A DNA stretch of 64,000 nucleotides from Bradyrhizobium embrapense (GCF_001189235.2 NZ_LFIP02000003.1:958579-1022578), one strand, 5' to 3'. Counted from the first letter of the stretch, positions 35,285-43,666 are shown. The notes: generated by a model not told the origin, from the letters alone. Program-made: numbers and translations.

Positions 35285-35701
35285 TCAGCTCTTCTTGCGC
35301 TTGGCAGTCTTCTTGACGGCCTTCTTTGTGGCCTTCTTGGCCGTCTTCTTTCTCTTCGCGGCCTTCTTCGCCGCGAAATAGGCCTCGACCTTCTTCGAGG
35401 AATGTCCGACCTCGCCGACCGCCGCCTTGAGCCGGGCAGGGGTCACCTTGAACTTCTTCGACCAGTAGCGGACCTCGTAGGGCTGGCTGATCGCGATCCG
35501 CGCGCGGTCGGCGGCCATGTGCCGCTGCTCCTTGAAATAGGCCTCCACCTTCCTGGCCGAATGCCCGACCTTGTTGACGGCGGCCTTGAGCTTGGCCGGC
35601 GTGACCTTGAACTTCTTGGACCAGTACGCAACTTCGTAGGACTCGCTCAACGCGATCAGAGCGCGATCCTGTGCGCCCCGCTTCTTCTTGTTGTCCGCCA
35701 T
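35285..35701 (-). CDS. Tandem DUF3606 protein with Lys/Ala-rich tail
   Basis: 138 aa. Two copies of a small helix domain: YEVAYWSKKFKVTPAKLKAA (about residues 23-57) and YEVRYWSKKFKVTPARLKAA (about 74-108). The rest is a basic histone H1-like tail (AAKKAAKRKKTAKKATKKAV). ATG 35701 is preferred because GAAGGA precedes it. A DNA-binding or nucleoid role is possible from the tail; the family has no known function. Single DUF3606 proteins are usual, so the duplication is notable. Confidence 0.85.
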   Translation of the reverse strand: MADNKKKRGAQDRALIALSESYEVAYWSKKFKVTPAKLKAAVNKVGHSARKVEAYFKEQRHMAADRARIAISQPYEVRYWSKKFKVTPARLKAAVGEVGHSSKKVEAYFAAKKAAKRKKTAKKATKKAVKKTAKRKKS

Positions 35702-35854
35702 CAGATGATCCTTCATCGAAGATTCCACGTTGGAACCTTAGCAGTCGCCGCGCGGTTCGCACAGGCGGACTGCGTGAGGTGGACGATCTGACCGCGGCGC
35801 GGCTACGATCGACCGGAAGCGAAGCGACGCGGCGAAGTTCTTGGAGATAAGTGC

Positions 35855-36562
35855 ATGCACTATCAGCTTTACTACTGGCCGATGATCCAGGGGCGCGGCG
35901 AATATGTCCGCCTCGCGCTCGAGGATGTCGGCGCGGATTATACCGATGTCGCGCGGGCTAAGGGCGGCACCGGCGCCATGATGAAGATGATGGACGCGCA
36001 CAAGGGCACGCCGCCGTTCGCGCCGCCGTTCCTCAAGGCAGGCCAGCTCCTGATCGGGCAGACCGCCAACATCCTGCTCTATCTCGGCGCGCGCCACGGC
36101 CTAGCGCCGAAGGCTGAAGGCGGAAAGCTCTGGGTGCATCAGCTGCAGCTGACGATCGCGGACTTCGTGCTGGAGATCCACGACACTCATCATCCGCTCG
36201 GGCCGTCGCTGTATTACGAGGACCAGAAGGCGCCGGCGAAGAAGCGCACGGAGGAATTCTGGAAATCGCGGGTGCCGAAATATCTCGGCTATTTCGAGGA
36301 TCTTGTGCGGGCCAATGGCGGCGGCTTCGTCACCGGCCGCCGGCTGACCTACGCCGACCTCTCGCTGTTCCAGATCGTGGAAGGCCTGCGCTATGCGTTT
36401 CCGAAACGGATGGCGGCATTCGAGAAGAAGGTCCCCCGCCTGATCGCGCTGCGCGATCGGATCGCCGAGCGGCCGAACATCAAGGCGTATCTCGCCAGCC
36501 CGCGGCGAATTCCGTTCAACGAGGAGGGGATTTTCCGGTGCTACAAGGCGCTGGATTTGTAG
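35855..36562 (+). CDS. Glutathione S-transferase
   Basis: 235 aa. An N-terminal thioredoxin-like domain (YQLYYWPMIQGRGEYVRLALE; GQTANILLYLGARHGL) and an all-helical C-terminal domain with GRRLTYADLSLFQIVEGLRYA. The Tyr near the N-terminus (YYWPM) is the likely glutathione-activating residue. Conjugation substrate unknown. Confidence 0.93.
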   Translation: MHYQLYYWPMIQGRGEYVRLALEDVGADYTDVARAKGGTGAMMKMMDAHKGTPPFAPPFLKAGQLLIGQTANILLYLGARHGLAPKAEGGKLWVHQLQLTIADFVLEIHDTHHPLGPSLYYEDQKAPAKKRTEEFWKSRVPKYLGYFEDLVRANGGGFVTGRRLTYADLSLFQIVEGLRYAFPKRMAAFEKKVPRLIALRDRIAERPNIKAYLASPRRIPFNEEGIFRCYKALDL

Positions 36563-36568
36563 ATACCG

Positions 36569-36605
36569 TCATTCCGGGGCGATGCTGCGGACCGCCCCGG
36601 AATGA
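36569..36605. terminator. Bidirectional terminator between GST and GFA genes
   Basis: TCATTCCGGGGCG and CGCCCCGGAATGA form a perfect 13-bp stem with an 11-base loop, followed by CTGTTTTG on the plus strand. It sits between convergent genes. The same GTCATTCCGGGGCG phrase is a common rhizobial intergenic element. Confidence 0.8.
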
Positions 36606-36616
36606 CTGTTTTGCAG

Positions 36617-36976
36617 TCACTTGCTGCGCCCGTCGACCGGCGTCATCTTGATCTTCGACAGGTCGATGCCGTCGATGCAGCTGACATTCAGCGCCACGAT
36701 GTCCGAACCATCGGGTTTGTTGCCGCGCGCGAATACGTCGACGCCGCAATCGACGCAGAGCTGGTGGCGGATCGCGTGGCGGTTGAACAGATATTCCTTC
36801 AGGTTCTCGGCGCCGGCGCGCAGCTGGAAGCTCGATGGCGGCAGGAATACGAAGTGCAGGCCCTTCTTGGTGCAGATCGAGCAGTTGCAGGCGGTGACCA
36901 TGGCCATGTCGGTGGTGCATTCGAAGCGCACCTGGCCGCAATGGCAGCCGCCGGTGTAGGTCTTGGTCTCGGCCAT
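36617..36976 (-). CDS. GFA/CENP-V-type zinc protein
   Basis: 119 aa. Zinc-binding cysteines typical of glutathione-dependent formaldehyde-activating (Gfa) proteins: GGCHCGQVRFEC (Cys11, Cys13), CNCSICTKKG (Cys30, Cys32, Cys35) and LCVDCGVDVF (Cys74, Cys77). Formaldehyde activation is known for one family member only, so the substrate is uncertain. Confidence 0.92.
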   Translation of the reverse strand: MAETKTYTGGCHCGQVRFECTTDMAMVTACNCSICTKKGLHFVFLPPSSFQLRAGAENLKEYLFNRHAIRHQLCVDCGVDVFARGNKPDGSDIVALNVSCIDGIDLSKIKMTPVDGRSK

Positions 36977-36985
36977 GCTGGTTCC

Positions 36986-37660
36986 TCACCACAGTCCGGG
37001 CACGAGGCGATAGCGAACCCGTGCCGCATAATCGGCATAGCCCGACAACCCCGCCAGCAGCGTGCGCTCCTCGATCCCTGTGCGGAACGCGAACATCGCG
37101 AAGAACAACGGCACGAAGGCGAGGCCCCACCAGGAGCCGAGCGTCACCGGCACGCCGATGAAGAACAGCATCACGCTCGCGTACATGGGATGGCGGACCA
37201 GCGCGTAGGGGCCGGTCGAGATCACGTGATGATGACGCTCGGTCTGCACCTTCACGACGGGTGCTGCGAACGAATTGGTGCGGAACACCCACAGGACCAG
37301 CACGGTCGAGAGCACGTAAAGTGCGAGGCCGAGCACAATCAGCGTCGCGCCGGCATTGGCGCCGCCAAAGCGCCGGTCGAGCCCCATCGCAACGAACCAC
37401 AGCACCGCAACGACGAGGAACACCAGCATGAAGCGCTTGTCCTCCGACGGCTGGCCCTCACGCGCGGTGAGACGCATGCGCTCGGCCAACAGGCCGGGAT
37501 CGACTTTGGCGAGCCACGCCCCGCAGGCCGGTCCGATCAGCGCCGAGGCGATCAGATACGCCCAGGCGCCGGGCCAGTGCAGCGTGCCGGCGAAGCCAAA
37601 CAGCAGCGCGGCCATGGCGACGACGAAGAAGGTGTTCTGCACGAGGAGCTTTGCGATCAT
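36986..37660 (-). CDS. PEMT/ICMT-type membrane methyltransferase-like protein
   Basis: 224 aa, about six hydrophobic helices. The C-terminal signature TGPYALVRHPMYASVM and the later IEERTLLAGLSGYADYAARV belong to the phospholipid/isoprenylcysteine methyltransferase fold, which binds S-adenosylmethionine in the membrane. The His-Pro motif and Glu-Glu are present. Substrate unknown. It ends 9 bases before the GFA gene and probably shares its transcript. Confidence 0.9.
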   Translation of the reverse strand: MIAKLLVQNTFFVVAMAALLFGFAGTLHWPGAWAYLIASALIGPACGAWLAKVDPGLLAERMRLTAREGQPSEDKRFMLVFLVVAVLWFVAMGLDRRFGGANAGATLIVLGLALYVLSTVLVLWVFRTNSFAAPVVKVQTERHHHVISTGPYALVRHPMYASVMLFFIGVPVTLGSWWGLAFVPLFFAMFAFRTGIEERTLLAGLSGYADYAARVRYRLVPGLW

Positions 37661-37780
37661 GGGGCGGCTCCGTGATTCCAGCCGCGATTATCGCACTCTT
37701 TTTCCGGCAAGCATGCGACCGCAATCATCAACTTTCGGAGTGGGCGACCTGTTCCTGCGCCGCGACCGCATTGTCTTGCA

Positions 37781-37810
37781 TTGATAATCGTATAAGCAAT
37801 TGCTTATACA
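37781..37810 (+). promoter_or_regulatory. Promoter with a perfect 20-bp ArsR-type operator
   Basis: TTGATA (37781-37786) and TATACA (37805-37810) are 18 bases apart. The perfect palindrome GTATAAGCAATTGCTTATAC (37790-37809) overlaps the -10 box. The expected start of transcription, 6-7 bases downstream of the -10, falls on the ATG at 37816, so the mRNA is probably leaderless. No Shine-Dalgarno sequence is present. Confidence 0.7.
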
Positions 37811-37815
37811 TTAGC

Positions 37816-38142
37816 ATGACCACCGCCATGCAGCTGACCAATGTGCTCAAGACCCTCGCGGACCCGACGCGGCAGGCAGTGTTCGAGCGGATCATCCGGG
37901 AAGGGGAGGTCGCCGCGACCGGGCTGGTGCAGGGCTCCAAGGTGTCGCAGCCGGCGGTGTCGCAGCATCTGCGCGCGCTGCGCGACGCCGGCCTCGTCGC
38001 CGAGCGGCGCGAGGGCCGCCACATCCATTATCGCGTCGCGCCGAAGGGGCTCAGCCCGCTGATCGACTGGCTCGGCCATTACCAGACGTTCTGGGCCGAG
38101 CGCTTCGCAAATCTGGAACGGCTGTTGAAGGAGAGTGAGTGA
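37816..38142 (+). CDS. ArsR-family transcriptional regulator (second copy)
   Basis: 108 aa (MTTAMQLTNVLKTLADPTRQ); residue 5 Met is an alternative start. The recognition helix region SQPAVSQHLRALRDAGLV and wing RREGRHIHYRV resemble the protein at 1.3 kb, about half the residues being alike. No metal-binding cysteines. The operator palindrome lies directly in front. It is joined to the next gene by a TGATG overlap. Confidence 0.9.
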   Translation: MTTAMQLTNVLKTLADPTRQAVFERIIREGEVAATGLVQGSKVSQPAVSQHLRALRDAGLVAERREGRHIHYRVAPKGLSPLIDWLGHYQTFWAERFANLERLLKESE

Positions 38143-38582
38143 TGGGCGAGACGCACGCGATCACGGTCGAGAAGGTGCTGCCCTTTGCCGCCGACAGAAT
38201 CTGGCGGACGCTGACCACGAGCGACTTGCTGATGAAATGGCTGATGCCGAACGATTTTCAGCCGCGCGTTGGGCACCGCTTCAATTTCCGCACCAAGCCG
38301 ATGGGCGATTGGGACGGCGTCGTGCATTGCGAGGTGTTGAATTGCGATCCGCCGCGCCTGCTGCGCTATTCCTGGAAAGGCGGCGCCGACACCAATCCGC
38401 AATACGGCTCGAAACTCGACTCGATCGTCACCTGGACGCTGACGCCGGTCGAGGGCGGCACGCTTGTCCGCATGGTGCATGACGGCTTCGTCTTCCCCGG
38501 CAACCGCTTCGCGTTCGACATGATGAGCCCGGGCTGGGGCAAGATCGTCGATGCGATCGGGCGGGTCGCCGCGGAAGCCTGA
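38142..38582 (+). CDS. SRPBCC/AHSA1-domain protein (second copy)
   Basis: 146 aa. I start it at ATG 38142 because it overlaps the ArsR stop by one base (TGATG); an upstream GTG is less likely. Single AHSA1 domain: ADRIWRTLTTSDLLMKWLMP, VGHRFNFRTKPMGDWDG, WTLTPVEGGTLVRMVHDGF. Its pattern parallels the protein at 1639-2070, including WLM-NDF-P-VGH. The ligand is unknown. Confidence 0.9.
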   Translation: MGETHAITVEKVLPFAADRIWRTLTTSDLLMKWLMPNDFQPRVGHRFNFRTKPMGDWDGVVHCEVLNCDPPRLLRYSWKGGADTNPQYGSKLDSIVTWTLTPVEGGTLVRMVHDGFVFPGNRFAFDMMSPGWGKIVDAIGRVAAEA

Positions 38583-38586
38583 CCGA

Positions 38587-39078
38587 TCACTCGTTCTTGC
38601 CGCGCCGGACCGTGATCGATGCTTCGGTCTTGTTGCGCGTGCATTCCAGGTTGAGGCGGCGATAGCGCATCGTGATGGTGTTGCCGCGCAGGATGCCCAT
38701 GCGCTTCAGGCAGCGCGAGGTGCCGGTAGCGGCGTCGTCCTTCGGCACCGTAAAGACCAACGCCGTGGCGGAGCCGACCAGATTGAAGAATTCCGGCTTC
38801 ATCTTGCGGTCGGTCTTGGCAAACAGCTCGATCGAGTAGTCCTTGCCACGGCAGCCGAGCGACAATTCCTTCGCCGCCGGGTGTGTGAGGTATGTGATGT
38901 TGGCGGCGCTGAAATTGACCTTCAGCCCGTCGATCTGGCCGGCGAGCTGCTTGGCGATGTCCTCGCAGGGATCGGCATGCGCGGGCGCGGCAGCGAAGGC
39001 TGTCGCCAGCGCGATCAGCGCGGCCGGCAGAAAAGAGCGGATGCTCAAGGGAAAGCGTCGGCGCAACGGTGCTGTCAC
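38587..39078 (-). CDS. Secreted hypothetical protein
   Basis: 163 aa with a Sec signal peptide (IRSFLPAALIALATAFAAAPAHAD, about residues 13-36). Starts at GTG 39078 with GGGGG upstream; a TTG further in is an alternative. Four cysteines in the mature part could form disulfides. No family is recognised. The last residues are rich in Arg and Lys. Confidence 0.65.
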   Translation of the reverse strand: MTAPLRRRFPLSIRSFLPAALIALATAFAAAPAHADPCEDIAKQLAGQIDGLKVNFSAANITYLTHPAAKELSLGCRGKDYSIELFAKTDRKMKPEFFNLVGSATALVFTVPKDDAATGTSRCLKRMGILRGNTITMRYRRLNLECTRNKTEASITVRRGKNE

Positions 39079-39150
39079 GAAATACCCCCGCGGTATGAAA
39101 ATACGCGAAGCTACATGCAGGCTCCCGCGCAGCGCGTCAATACGGCCCGG

Positions 39151-39468
39151 TCAGGATGCGCACTTGCCGTCCTGCGCCTTGGAGGCGCCGGCGGCGCGGC
39201 GTTCGCAATCATTGCCATAAGTCTTGCCGTCGCAGCCGCACACCGGTTTATAGATCTTGTTGCAGATCGTCGGCCGGAACGCGCAGCTGCCAGTCTGGTC
39301 GGCGCGGCCGCATTGTCCCGGCTTGAACTGGCAGAACTGGCCGCTACGGCTGCATTGAACGCCGGCAAGGCCGCCGCACGATTTGCCGAGGCGGGCCGCA
39401 TCGGCGCCGGTCGGGACCGCGATCAACAAGGCCAGCGCCGCGAACCAGACGAAAAGCGCTGTCTTCAT
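39151..39468 (-). CDS. Secreted Kazal-type protease inhibitor-like protein
   Basis: 105 aa. Signal peptide (ending ADAAR) then cysteine-rich sequence. The C-terminal part ICNKIYKPVCGCDGKTYGND with following C...C has the Kazal pattern C-x-PVCGxDGxTYxNxC. N-terminal cysteines (KSCGGLAGVQC, QFCQFKPGQC) may form a second disulfide domain. ATG 39468 follows AGGAGACC. Kazal domains are rare in bacteria; a role against external proteases is plausible but unproven. Confidence 0.8.
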   Translation of the reverse strand: MKTALFVWFAALALLIAVPTGADAARLGKSCGGLAGVQCSRSGQFCQFKPGQCGRADQTGSCAFRPTICNKIYKPVCGCDGKTYGNDCERRAAGASKAQDGKCAS

Positions 39469-39701
39469 GATGGTCTCCTGATGGCTTCCACGACCGCTTC
39501 GCGGATCATTGGAGCGTTGTGGCAACCAGAGATTACCGACGGATGAAGGGTAACACATGGATTGCCGGTCCCGTGCATGGCTGGAAGGCGGCCGGCTTCC
39601 CTTTCCTTTGTCCGAAAAAGGCTTAGAACGGCTCTACATTCCGGCGGCCGCACGGCCGGACCGGCCTTACGAACCCGACCTGCAAGCCCAAAGAGCAGCT
39701 C

Positions 39702-41354
39702 ATGAACGCCCCCTCAGCCTTCCCCGACCAGAAGCCCGTTCCGCCCTACAAGCACACCCCGCTGTTCCCGCTGGGTGCCGACACCACGCCCTACAAGAAG
39801 GTGACGAGCGAGGGCGTCCGGGTCGAGAAGGTGCTGGGCAAGGACATGCTGGTGGTGTCGCGCGAGGCGCTGCGGGCGCTCTCCGAGGCCGCCTTCGGCG
39901 ACATCAACCACTATCTGCGGCCGGGCCATTTGAAGCAGCTGCGCTCGATCCTCGAGGACAAGGAAGCCAGCGACAACGACAAGTTCGTCGCCTTCGACTT
40001 CCTGAAGAACGCCAACATCGCCGCCGGCGGCGTGCTGCCGATGTGCCAGGACACTGGCACCGCGATCATCATGGGCAAGAAGGGCTGCAACGTCATCACC
40101 GACGGGGACGACGAGGCCGCGCTCTCCGAAGGCGCGCGCGACGCCTATCTGCGCCGCAACCTGCGCTACTCGCAGGTCGCTCCCTTGTCGATGTATGAGG
40201 AGAAGAACACCGCCAACAACATGCCGGCGCAGTGCGAGATCTACGCCGAAGGCGATGATGCCTACAAGTTCATGTTCATGGCGAAGGGCGGTGGCTCCGC
40301 CAACAAGAGTTTTCTGTTCCAGGCGACGCCCTCGGTGCTCACCAGGGATCGGCTGCTGGCGTTCCTGAAGGAGAAGGTGCTGACGCTCGGCACCGCGGCG
40401 TGCCCGCCCTATCATCTGGCGATCGTGATCGGCGGCACCTCGGCCGAGCTTTGCATGAAGACGGTGAAGCTTGCCTCGGCGCGCTATCTGGACGCGCTGC
40501 CGACCCACGGCTCGGCCGATGGCAACGCGTTCCGCGATCTCGAGATGGAGCAGGAAATCCTCAAGATGACGCAGTCGCTCGGCGTCGGCGCGCAGTTCGG
40601 CGGCAAGTATTTCTGCCATGACGTGCGCGTGATCCGCATGCCGCGCCACGGCGCCTCGCTGCCGATCGGGCTCGGCGTCTCCTGCTCGGCGGACCGGCAG
40701 GTGCTCGGCAAGATCACCAGGGACGGCGTCTATCTCGAGGAGCTCGAGCACAACCCGGCGCAATATCTGCCCGCGGTCGAGCAGTCGCTCGGCGGCGATG
40801 TGGTCAAGATCGACCTCAACAAGCCGATGAAGGAGATTTTGGCCACGCTGTCGCAATATCCGATCAAGACCCGCGTCTCGATGACCGGCACCATGATCGT
40901 GGCGCGCGACTCCGCGCACGCCAAGCTGCGCGAGCGGCTGGAGAAGGGCGAGCCGCTGCCGGACTACTTCAAGAACCACCCGGTGTACTACGCCGGCCCC
41001 GCCAAGACGCCCGATGGCTACGCCTCCGGCGCGTTCGGCCCGACCACGGCCGGCCGCATGGACTCTTTCGTCGACCAGTTCCAGGCTGCCGGCGGATCGA
41101 TGGTGATGGTCGCCAAGGGCAACCGCGCCGTCGCGGTGCGCGAGGCCTGCAAGAAGCACGGCGGCTTCTATCTCGGCTCGATCGGCGGCGCGGCGGCGAA
41201 CCTCGCCGAGCACTGCATCAAGAAGGTCGAGGTGGTCGAATATCCCGAGCTCGGCATGGAAGCGATCTGGCGCATCGAGGTCGTCGACTTCCCGGCCTTC
41301 ATCATCATCGACGACAAGGGCAACGACTTCTTCAAGGAATTGAATCTGGGTTGA
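39702..41354 (+). CDS. Class I fumarate hydratase (fumarase, [4Fe-4S])
   Basis: 550 aa, the full class I length. It interconverts fumarate and malate in the TCA cycle. N-terminal catalytic domain with MCQDTGTAIIMGKKG, NTANNMPAQCEIYAEGDDAY and ACPPYHLAIVIGGTSAELC; the cysteines in MCQDTG, AACPPYH and another supply the iron-sulfur cluster. The C-terminal swivel domain includes PIKTRVSMTGTMIVARDSAH and SIGGAAANLAEHCIKKV. The next gene starts within its stop (TTGA). Confidence 0.96.
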   Translation: MNAPSAFPDQKPVPPYKHTPLFPLGADTTPYKKVTSEGVRVEKVLGKDMLVVSREALRALSEAAFGDINHYLRPGHLKQLRSILEDKEASDNDKFVAFDFLKNANIAAGGVLPMCQDTGTAIIMGKKGCNVITDGDDEAALSEGARDAYLRRNLRYSQVAPLSMYEEKNTANNMPAQCEIYAEGDDAYKFMFMAKGGGSANKSFLFQATPSVLTRDRLLAFLKEKVLTLGTAACPPYHLAIVIGGTSAELCMKTVKLASARYLDALPTHGSADGNAFRDLEMEQEILKMTQSLGVGAQFGGKYFCHDVRVIRMPRHGASLPIGLGVSCSADRQVLGKITRDGVYLEELEHNPAQYLPAVEQSLGGDVVKIDLNKPMKEILATLSQYPIKTRVSMTGTMIVARDSAHAKLRERLEKGEPLPDYFKNHPVYYAGPAKTPDGYASGAFGPTTAGRMDSFVDQFQAAGGSMVMVAKGNRAVAVREACKKHGGFYLGSIGGAAANLAEHCIKKVEVVEYPELGMEAIWRIEVVDFPAFIIIDDKGNDFFKELNLG

Positions 41355-42025
41355 GGGCAACAGGCCTCGACGGATTCTCCAAAGGCTGGGTCGCCGTCAC
41401 CATCGACGGCGACCGGCGCACAATTTCCTTTCACCGCGATGTCGCCGACGCGCTGGCGCGTCCGTTCGATCGTGCCGGGATCGATATCCCGATCGGCATG
41501 ACCGATGACGGCGAGCGCGATTGCGATCGTCTGGCTCGCGCGCGGCTGCGCCCACACACCTCGCGCGTCTTCACCGGGGCGCGCCGCTGGCTGTGGCAGG
41601 AGTTTGACGATCCAGATCAGGCGAATGAGGAAGCGCTGCGCCGCGGCCAGAGCCGCGTCTCGCGCCAGCTCTGGCATCTCGGCAGCAAGATCATGGAGGT
41701 CGACGCGTTTGTGCGCGCCAATGCCGCGCGCGACGTCCGCGAGGTGCATCCCGAGCTGGTGTTCCTCCGGCTGAACGGCGGCGCGCCTTTGCCGCGCAAG
41801 AAGTCGGAGGAGGGTGATGCACTTCGCCACAAGCTGCTGAAGCGATCAGGCTTTCGCGAGATCGATCGCTGGCTCGGCGAGGCGCGGATCGGCACCGGTG
41901 CGAAGCGCGACGACGTGCTGGATGCCTGCGCGGTGGCGGTCGCAGCCCATGAACCAAACGGCTGCGTTCCCGAGGGATCGCAGCCGTTGGATGCCTATGA
42001 TCTGCCGATGCGGATCTGGTTCTAG
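41351..42025 (+). CDS. DUF429 predicted nuclease
   Basis: 224 aa, RNase H-like fold family DUF429. LDGFSKGWVAVTIDGDRR starts the first strand, AGIDIPIGMTDDGERDCDRL holds conserved acidic residues, and REVHPELVFLRL and DDVLDACAVAVAA provide further Asp/Glu. The start is TTG 41351, overlapping the fumarase stop by four bases. Nuclease activity is a family prediction. Confidence 0.8.
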   Translation: MRATGLDGFSKGWVAVTIDGDRRTISFHRDVADALARPFDRAGIDIPIGMTDDGERDCDRLARARLRPHTSRVFTGARRWLWQEFDDPDQANEEALRRGQSRVSRQLWHLGSKIMEVDAFVRANAARDVREVHPELVFLRLNGGAPLPRKKSEEGDALRHKLLKRSGFREIDRWLGEARIGTGAKRDDVLDACAVAVAAHEPNGCVPEGSQPLDAYDLPMRIWF

Positions 42026-42034
42026 ATGGTGCGG

Positions 42035-42331
42035 TTACGCTCGTGTGCCGGTGAAGGGGAAGCTGCCCATCGGGCCGATACCCATCTCGCCGGAGATGCC
42101 GTCGCCTGTGACCTTGCCGGTGAATTCGAGCGTCAGCGGCATCGGGTTGGTGATGGAGACTTTCCAGGCGACGCTGTCGCCATTCACGGTACCGTCGAAG
42201 ATCTCGGTGGAATTTCCCTCGGCACCCTGCGTGCCGGTGAGCGTGCCGCCGGAGCTTGCCAGCGACAGCGTCGCCTTGCGCTCGCCCATCGGTGTCGTCA
42301 TCGTCAGATTCCAGTTTCCGTCCACCGCCAT
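42035..42331 (-). CDS. Small beta-rich conserved protein
   Basis: 98 aa. Repeated strands: GNWNLTMTTPMGERKATLSL, GGTLTGTQGAEGNSTEIFDG and AWKVSITNPMPLTLEFTGKV. This looks like a small lipocalin-like or beta-barrel fold found next to oxidoreductases; no name known. ATG 42331 follows GGAGGGAGA, so the longer frame to 42376 is not used. Confidence 0.75.
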   Translation of the reverse strand: MAVDGNWNLTMTTPMGERKATLSLASSGGTLTGTQGAEGNSTEIFDGTVNGDSVAWKVSITNPMPLTLEFTGKVTGDGISGEMGIGPMGSFPFTGTRA

Positions 42332-42410
42332 TGATGTCTCCCTCCAGTTAGCAGCGTGGGCGGCGGTATAGCCCATCTTGCCGCGCCCGCCTAGTTCGCG
42401 GCTGCGGCGA

Positions 42411-42965
42411 TCAGGCGCGGGCCGCGGCGCGCAGCCGGTTGCCGACCAGGAAGCGGAAGGCGACGTACTGGATCGCGAACGCGGCGATCTTGGCGCCGAG
42501 CAGAACCACCGATACGTAGAACGCCCACAGCTTCATGTCGCCGGTTGCCGCGATCGCGATGGTGCCGGCGGCGAGGATGAACATCAGTCCGGCCCAGGCA
42601 TAGCCGGCGAGGGTGGCGTATTCCGGAATGGTCTCGGTCACGATCGGCGGCAGATAGCGCAGCATCCAGCCGCGTTTGAGCATGATCGCGCCGATCGCGA
42701 TGTGGCCGATCGCAGGCTTCGCCAGCACGAAGCGCGGATCGTTGGTGAGCAGTGTCGCGCCGCCCAGCACGATCACCAGCCCAAGGCTCGCCCAGGTCAT
42801 GTAGCCGAGCGCCTGTCCCTTGACGCGCGCATAGACCACTTGGGCAATGGCACCCACAATCGCGATAGCGGTGGCGATCAAGACGTTGTCGGTGGCGAGG
42901 TAGACTACCAGAAATACGATGGTGGAGAGAAAGTCGCTTGCGAGCCTGGCAAATACGCTCTTCAT
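42411..42965 (-). CDS. YciB/IspZ-like inner-membrane protein
   Basis: 184 aa with about five transmembrane helices. PAIGHIAIGAIMLKRGWMLRYLPP and the following region resemble septation protein A family (IspZ/YciB). It lies 54 bases downstream of another multi-helix gene on the same strand and thus under the double operator at 43614-43685. Confidence 0.75.
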   Translation of the reverse strand: MKSVFARLASDFLSTIVFLVVYLATDNVLIATAIAIVGAIAQVVYARVKGQALGYMTWASLGLVIVLGGATLLTNDPRFVLAKPAIGHIAIGAIMLKRGWMLRYLPPIVTETIPEYATLAGYAWAGLMFILAAGTIAIAATGDMKLWAFYVSVVLLGAKIAAFAIQYVAFRFLVGNRLRAAARA

Positions 42966-43019
42966 CGTCGTGGTTCCCGTTTCCTCGATACGATCGTTGT
43001 GATGTCGTTGTGGCAGCGT

Positions 43020-43595
43020 CTAGCGTGACGGCGGCGCGCCGGCCGGCGGCGTCCCGTACTTGGCCGCGCGATATTGCGGATACCAGCGCGTGAAGCCCAC
43101 CGCGGCGTTGCGCGCCGCAAAGGCGATCAGGAGGCCGGTCCACAGCGGCAGGGCCGGCACATAGAGCACCGCGATGTTGCCGATCAACATCAACAGCGTC
43201 GCAGCGGTCCAGGCTGCGGTGATCAGGTAGTTGGCATAGAGGAAGCCCGGCTGCCTTGCGATCTCGGCATCGACCTGCTCCAGCGCATATTGCCGCGTGA
43301 AGGGATGGCCGATCAGGATCGAGCCGAACGACACCAGCAGGATGCCGGCATCGACGGCGATCTTCACCGCGATCGTGCTCGGCGTCGGATCGACGAAGGT
43401 GAGGTAGCTGCCCACTGCGGTGAACACGATTACTGAGCCGAGGCCGAGGATCTTGATGCTGCGGCCGCGCGCGATGTCGAACGCGATGACGGCAAGGCAA
43501 ATCAGCGCGGCAGCGAGCAGACTCACCGTGGCCGAGGTCGCCAGCATCAGCGTGGCGTAAGCGCCGTAAGGGGCGAGGATCAGGAAGATCGTCAT
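43020..43595 (-). CDS. Multi-helix membrane protein, function unknown
   Basis: 191 aa with about six hydrophobic helices (FLILAPYGAYATLMLATSAT; VSLLAAALICLAVIAFDIAR; LGLGSVIVFTAVGSYLTFVD; AGILLVSFGSILIGHPFTRQ; then two more). ATG 43595 has GAGG upstream and places the start 19 bases from a TetR-type operator; the frame start at 43661 would run through both operators. Resembles the same superfamily as the YciB-like neighbour in helix pattern, but no signature is recognised. Confidence 0.75.
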   Translation of the reverse strand: MTIFLILAPYGAYATLMLATSATVSLLAAALICLAVIAFDIARGRSIKILGLGSVIVFTAVGSYLTFVDPTPSTIAVKIAVDAGILLVSFGSILIGHPFTRQYALEQVDAEIARQPGFLYANYLITAAWTAATLLMLIGNIAVLYVPALPLWTGLLIAFAARNAAVGFTRWYPQYRAAKYGTPPAGAPPSR

Positions 43596-43613
43596 CGGGA
43601 GCCTCAAAGGCCA

Positions 43614-43632
43614 ATCTTTACATCGTAAAGAT
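43614..43632. promoter_or_regulatory. TetR-type operator A
   Basis: ATCTTTAC-ATC-GTAAAGAT, a perfect inverted repeat with 3-base spacer, 19 bases before the membrane-protein start. Identical to the site at 45313-45331. Confidence 0.8.
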
Positions 43633-43666
43633 ACCTTAAGGGCGGGCAAAGCGAGCGTCAAGCGAT

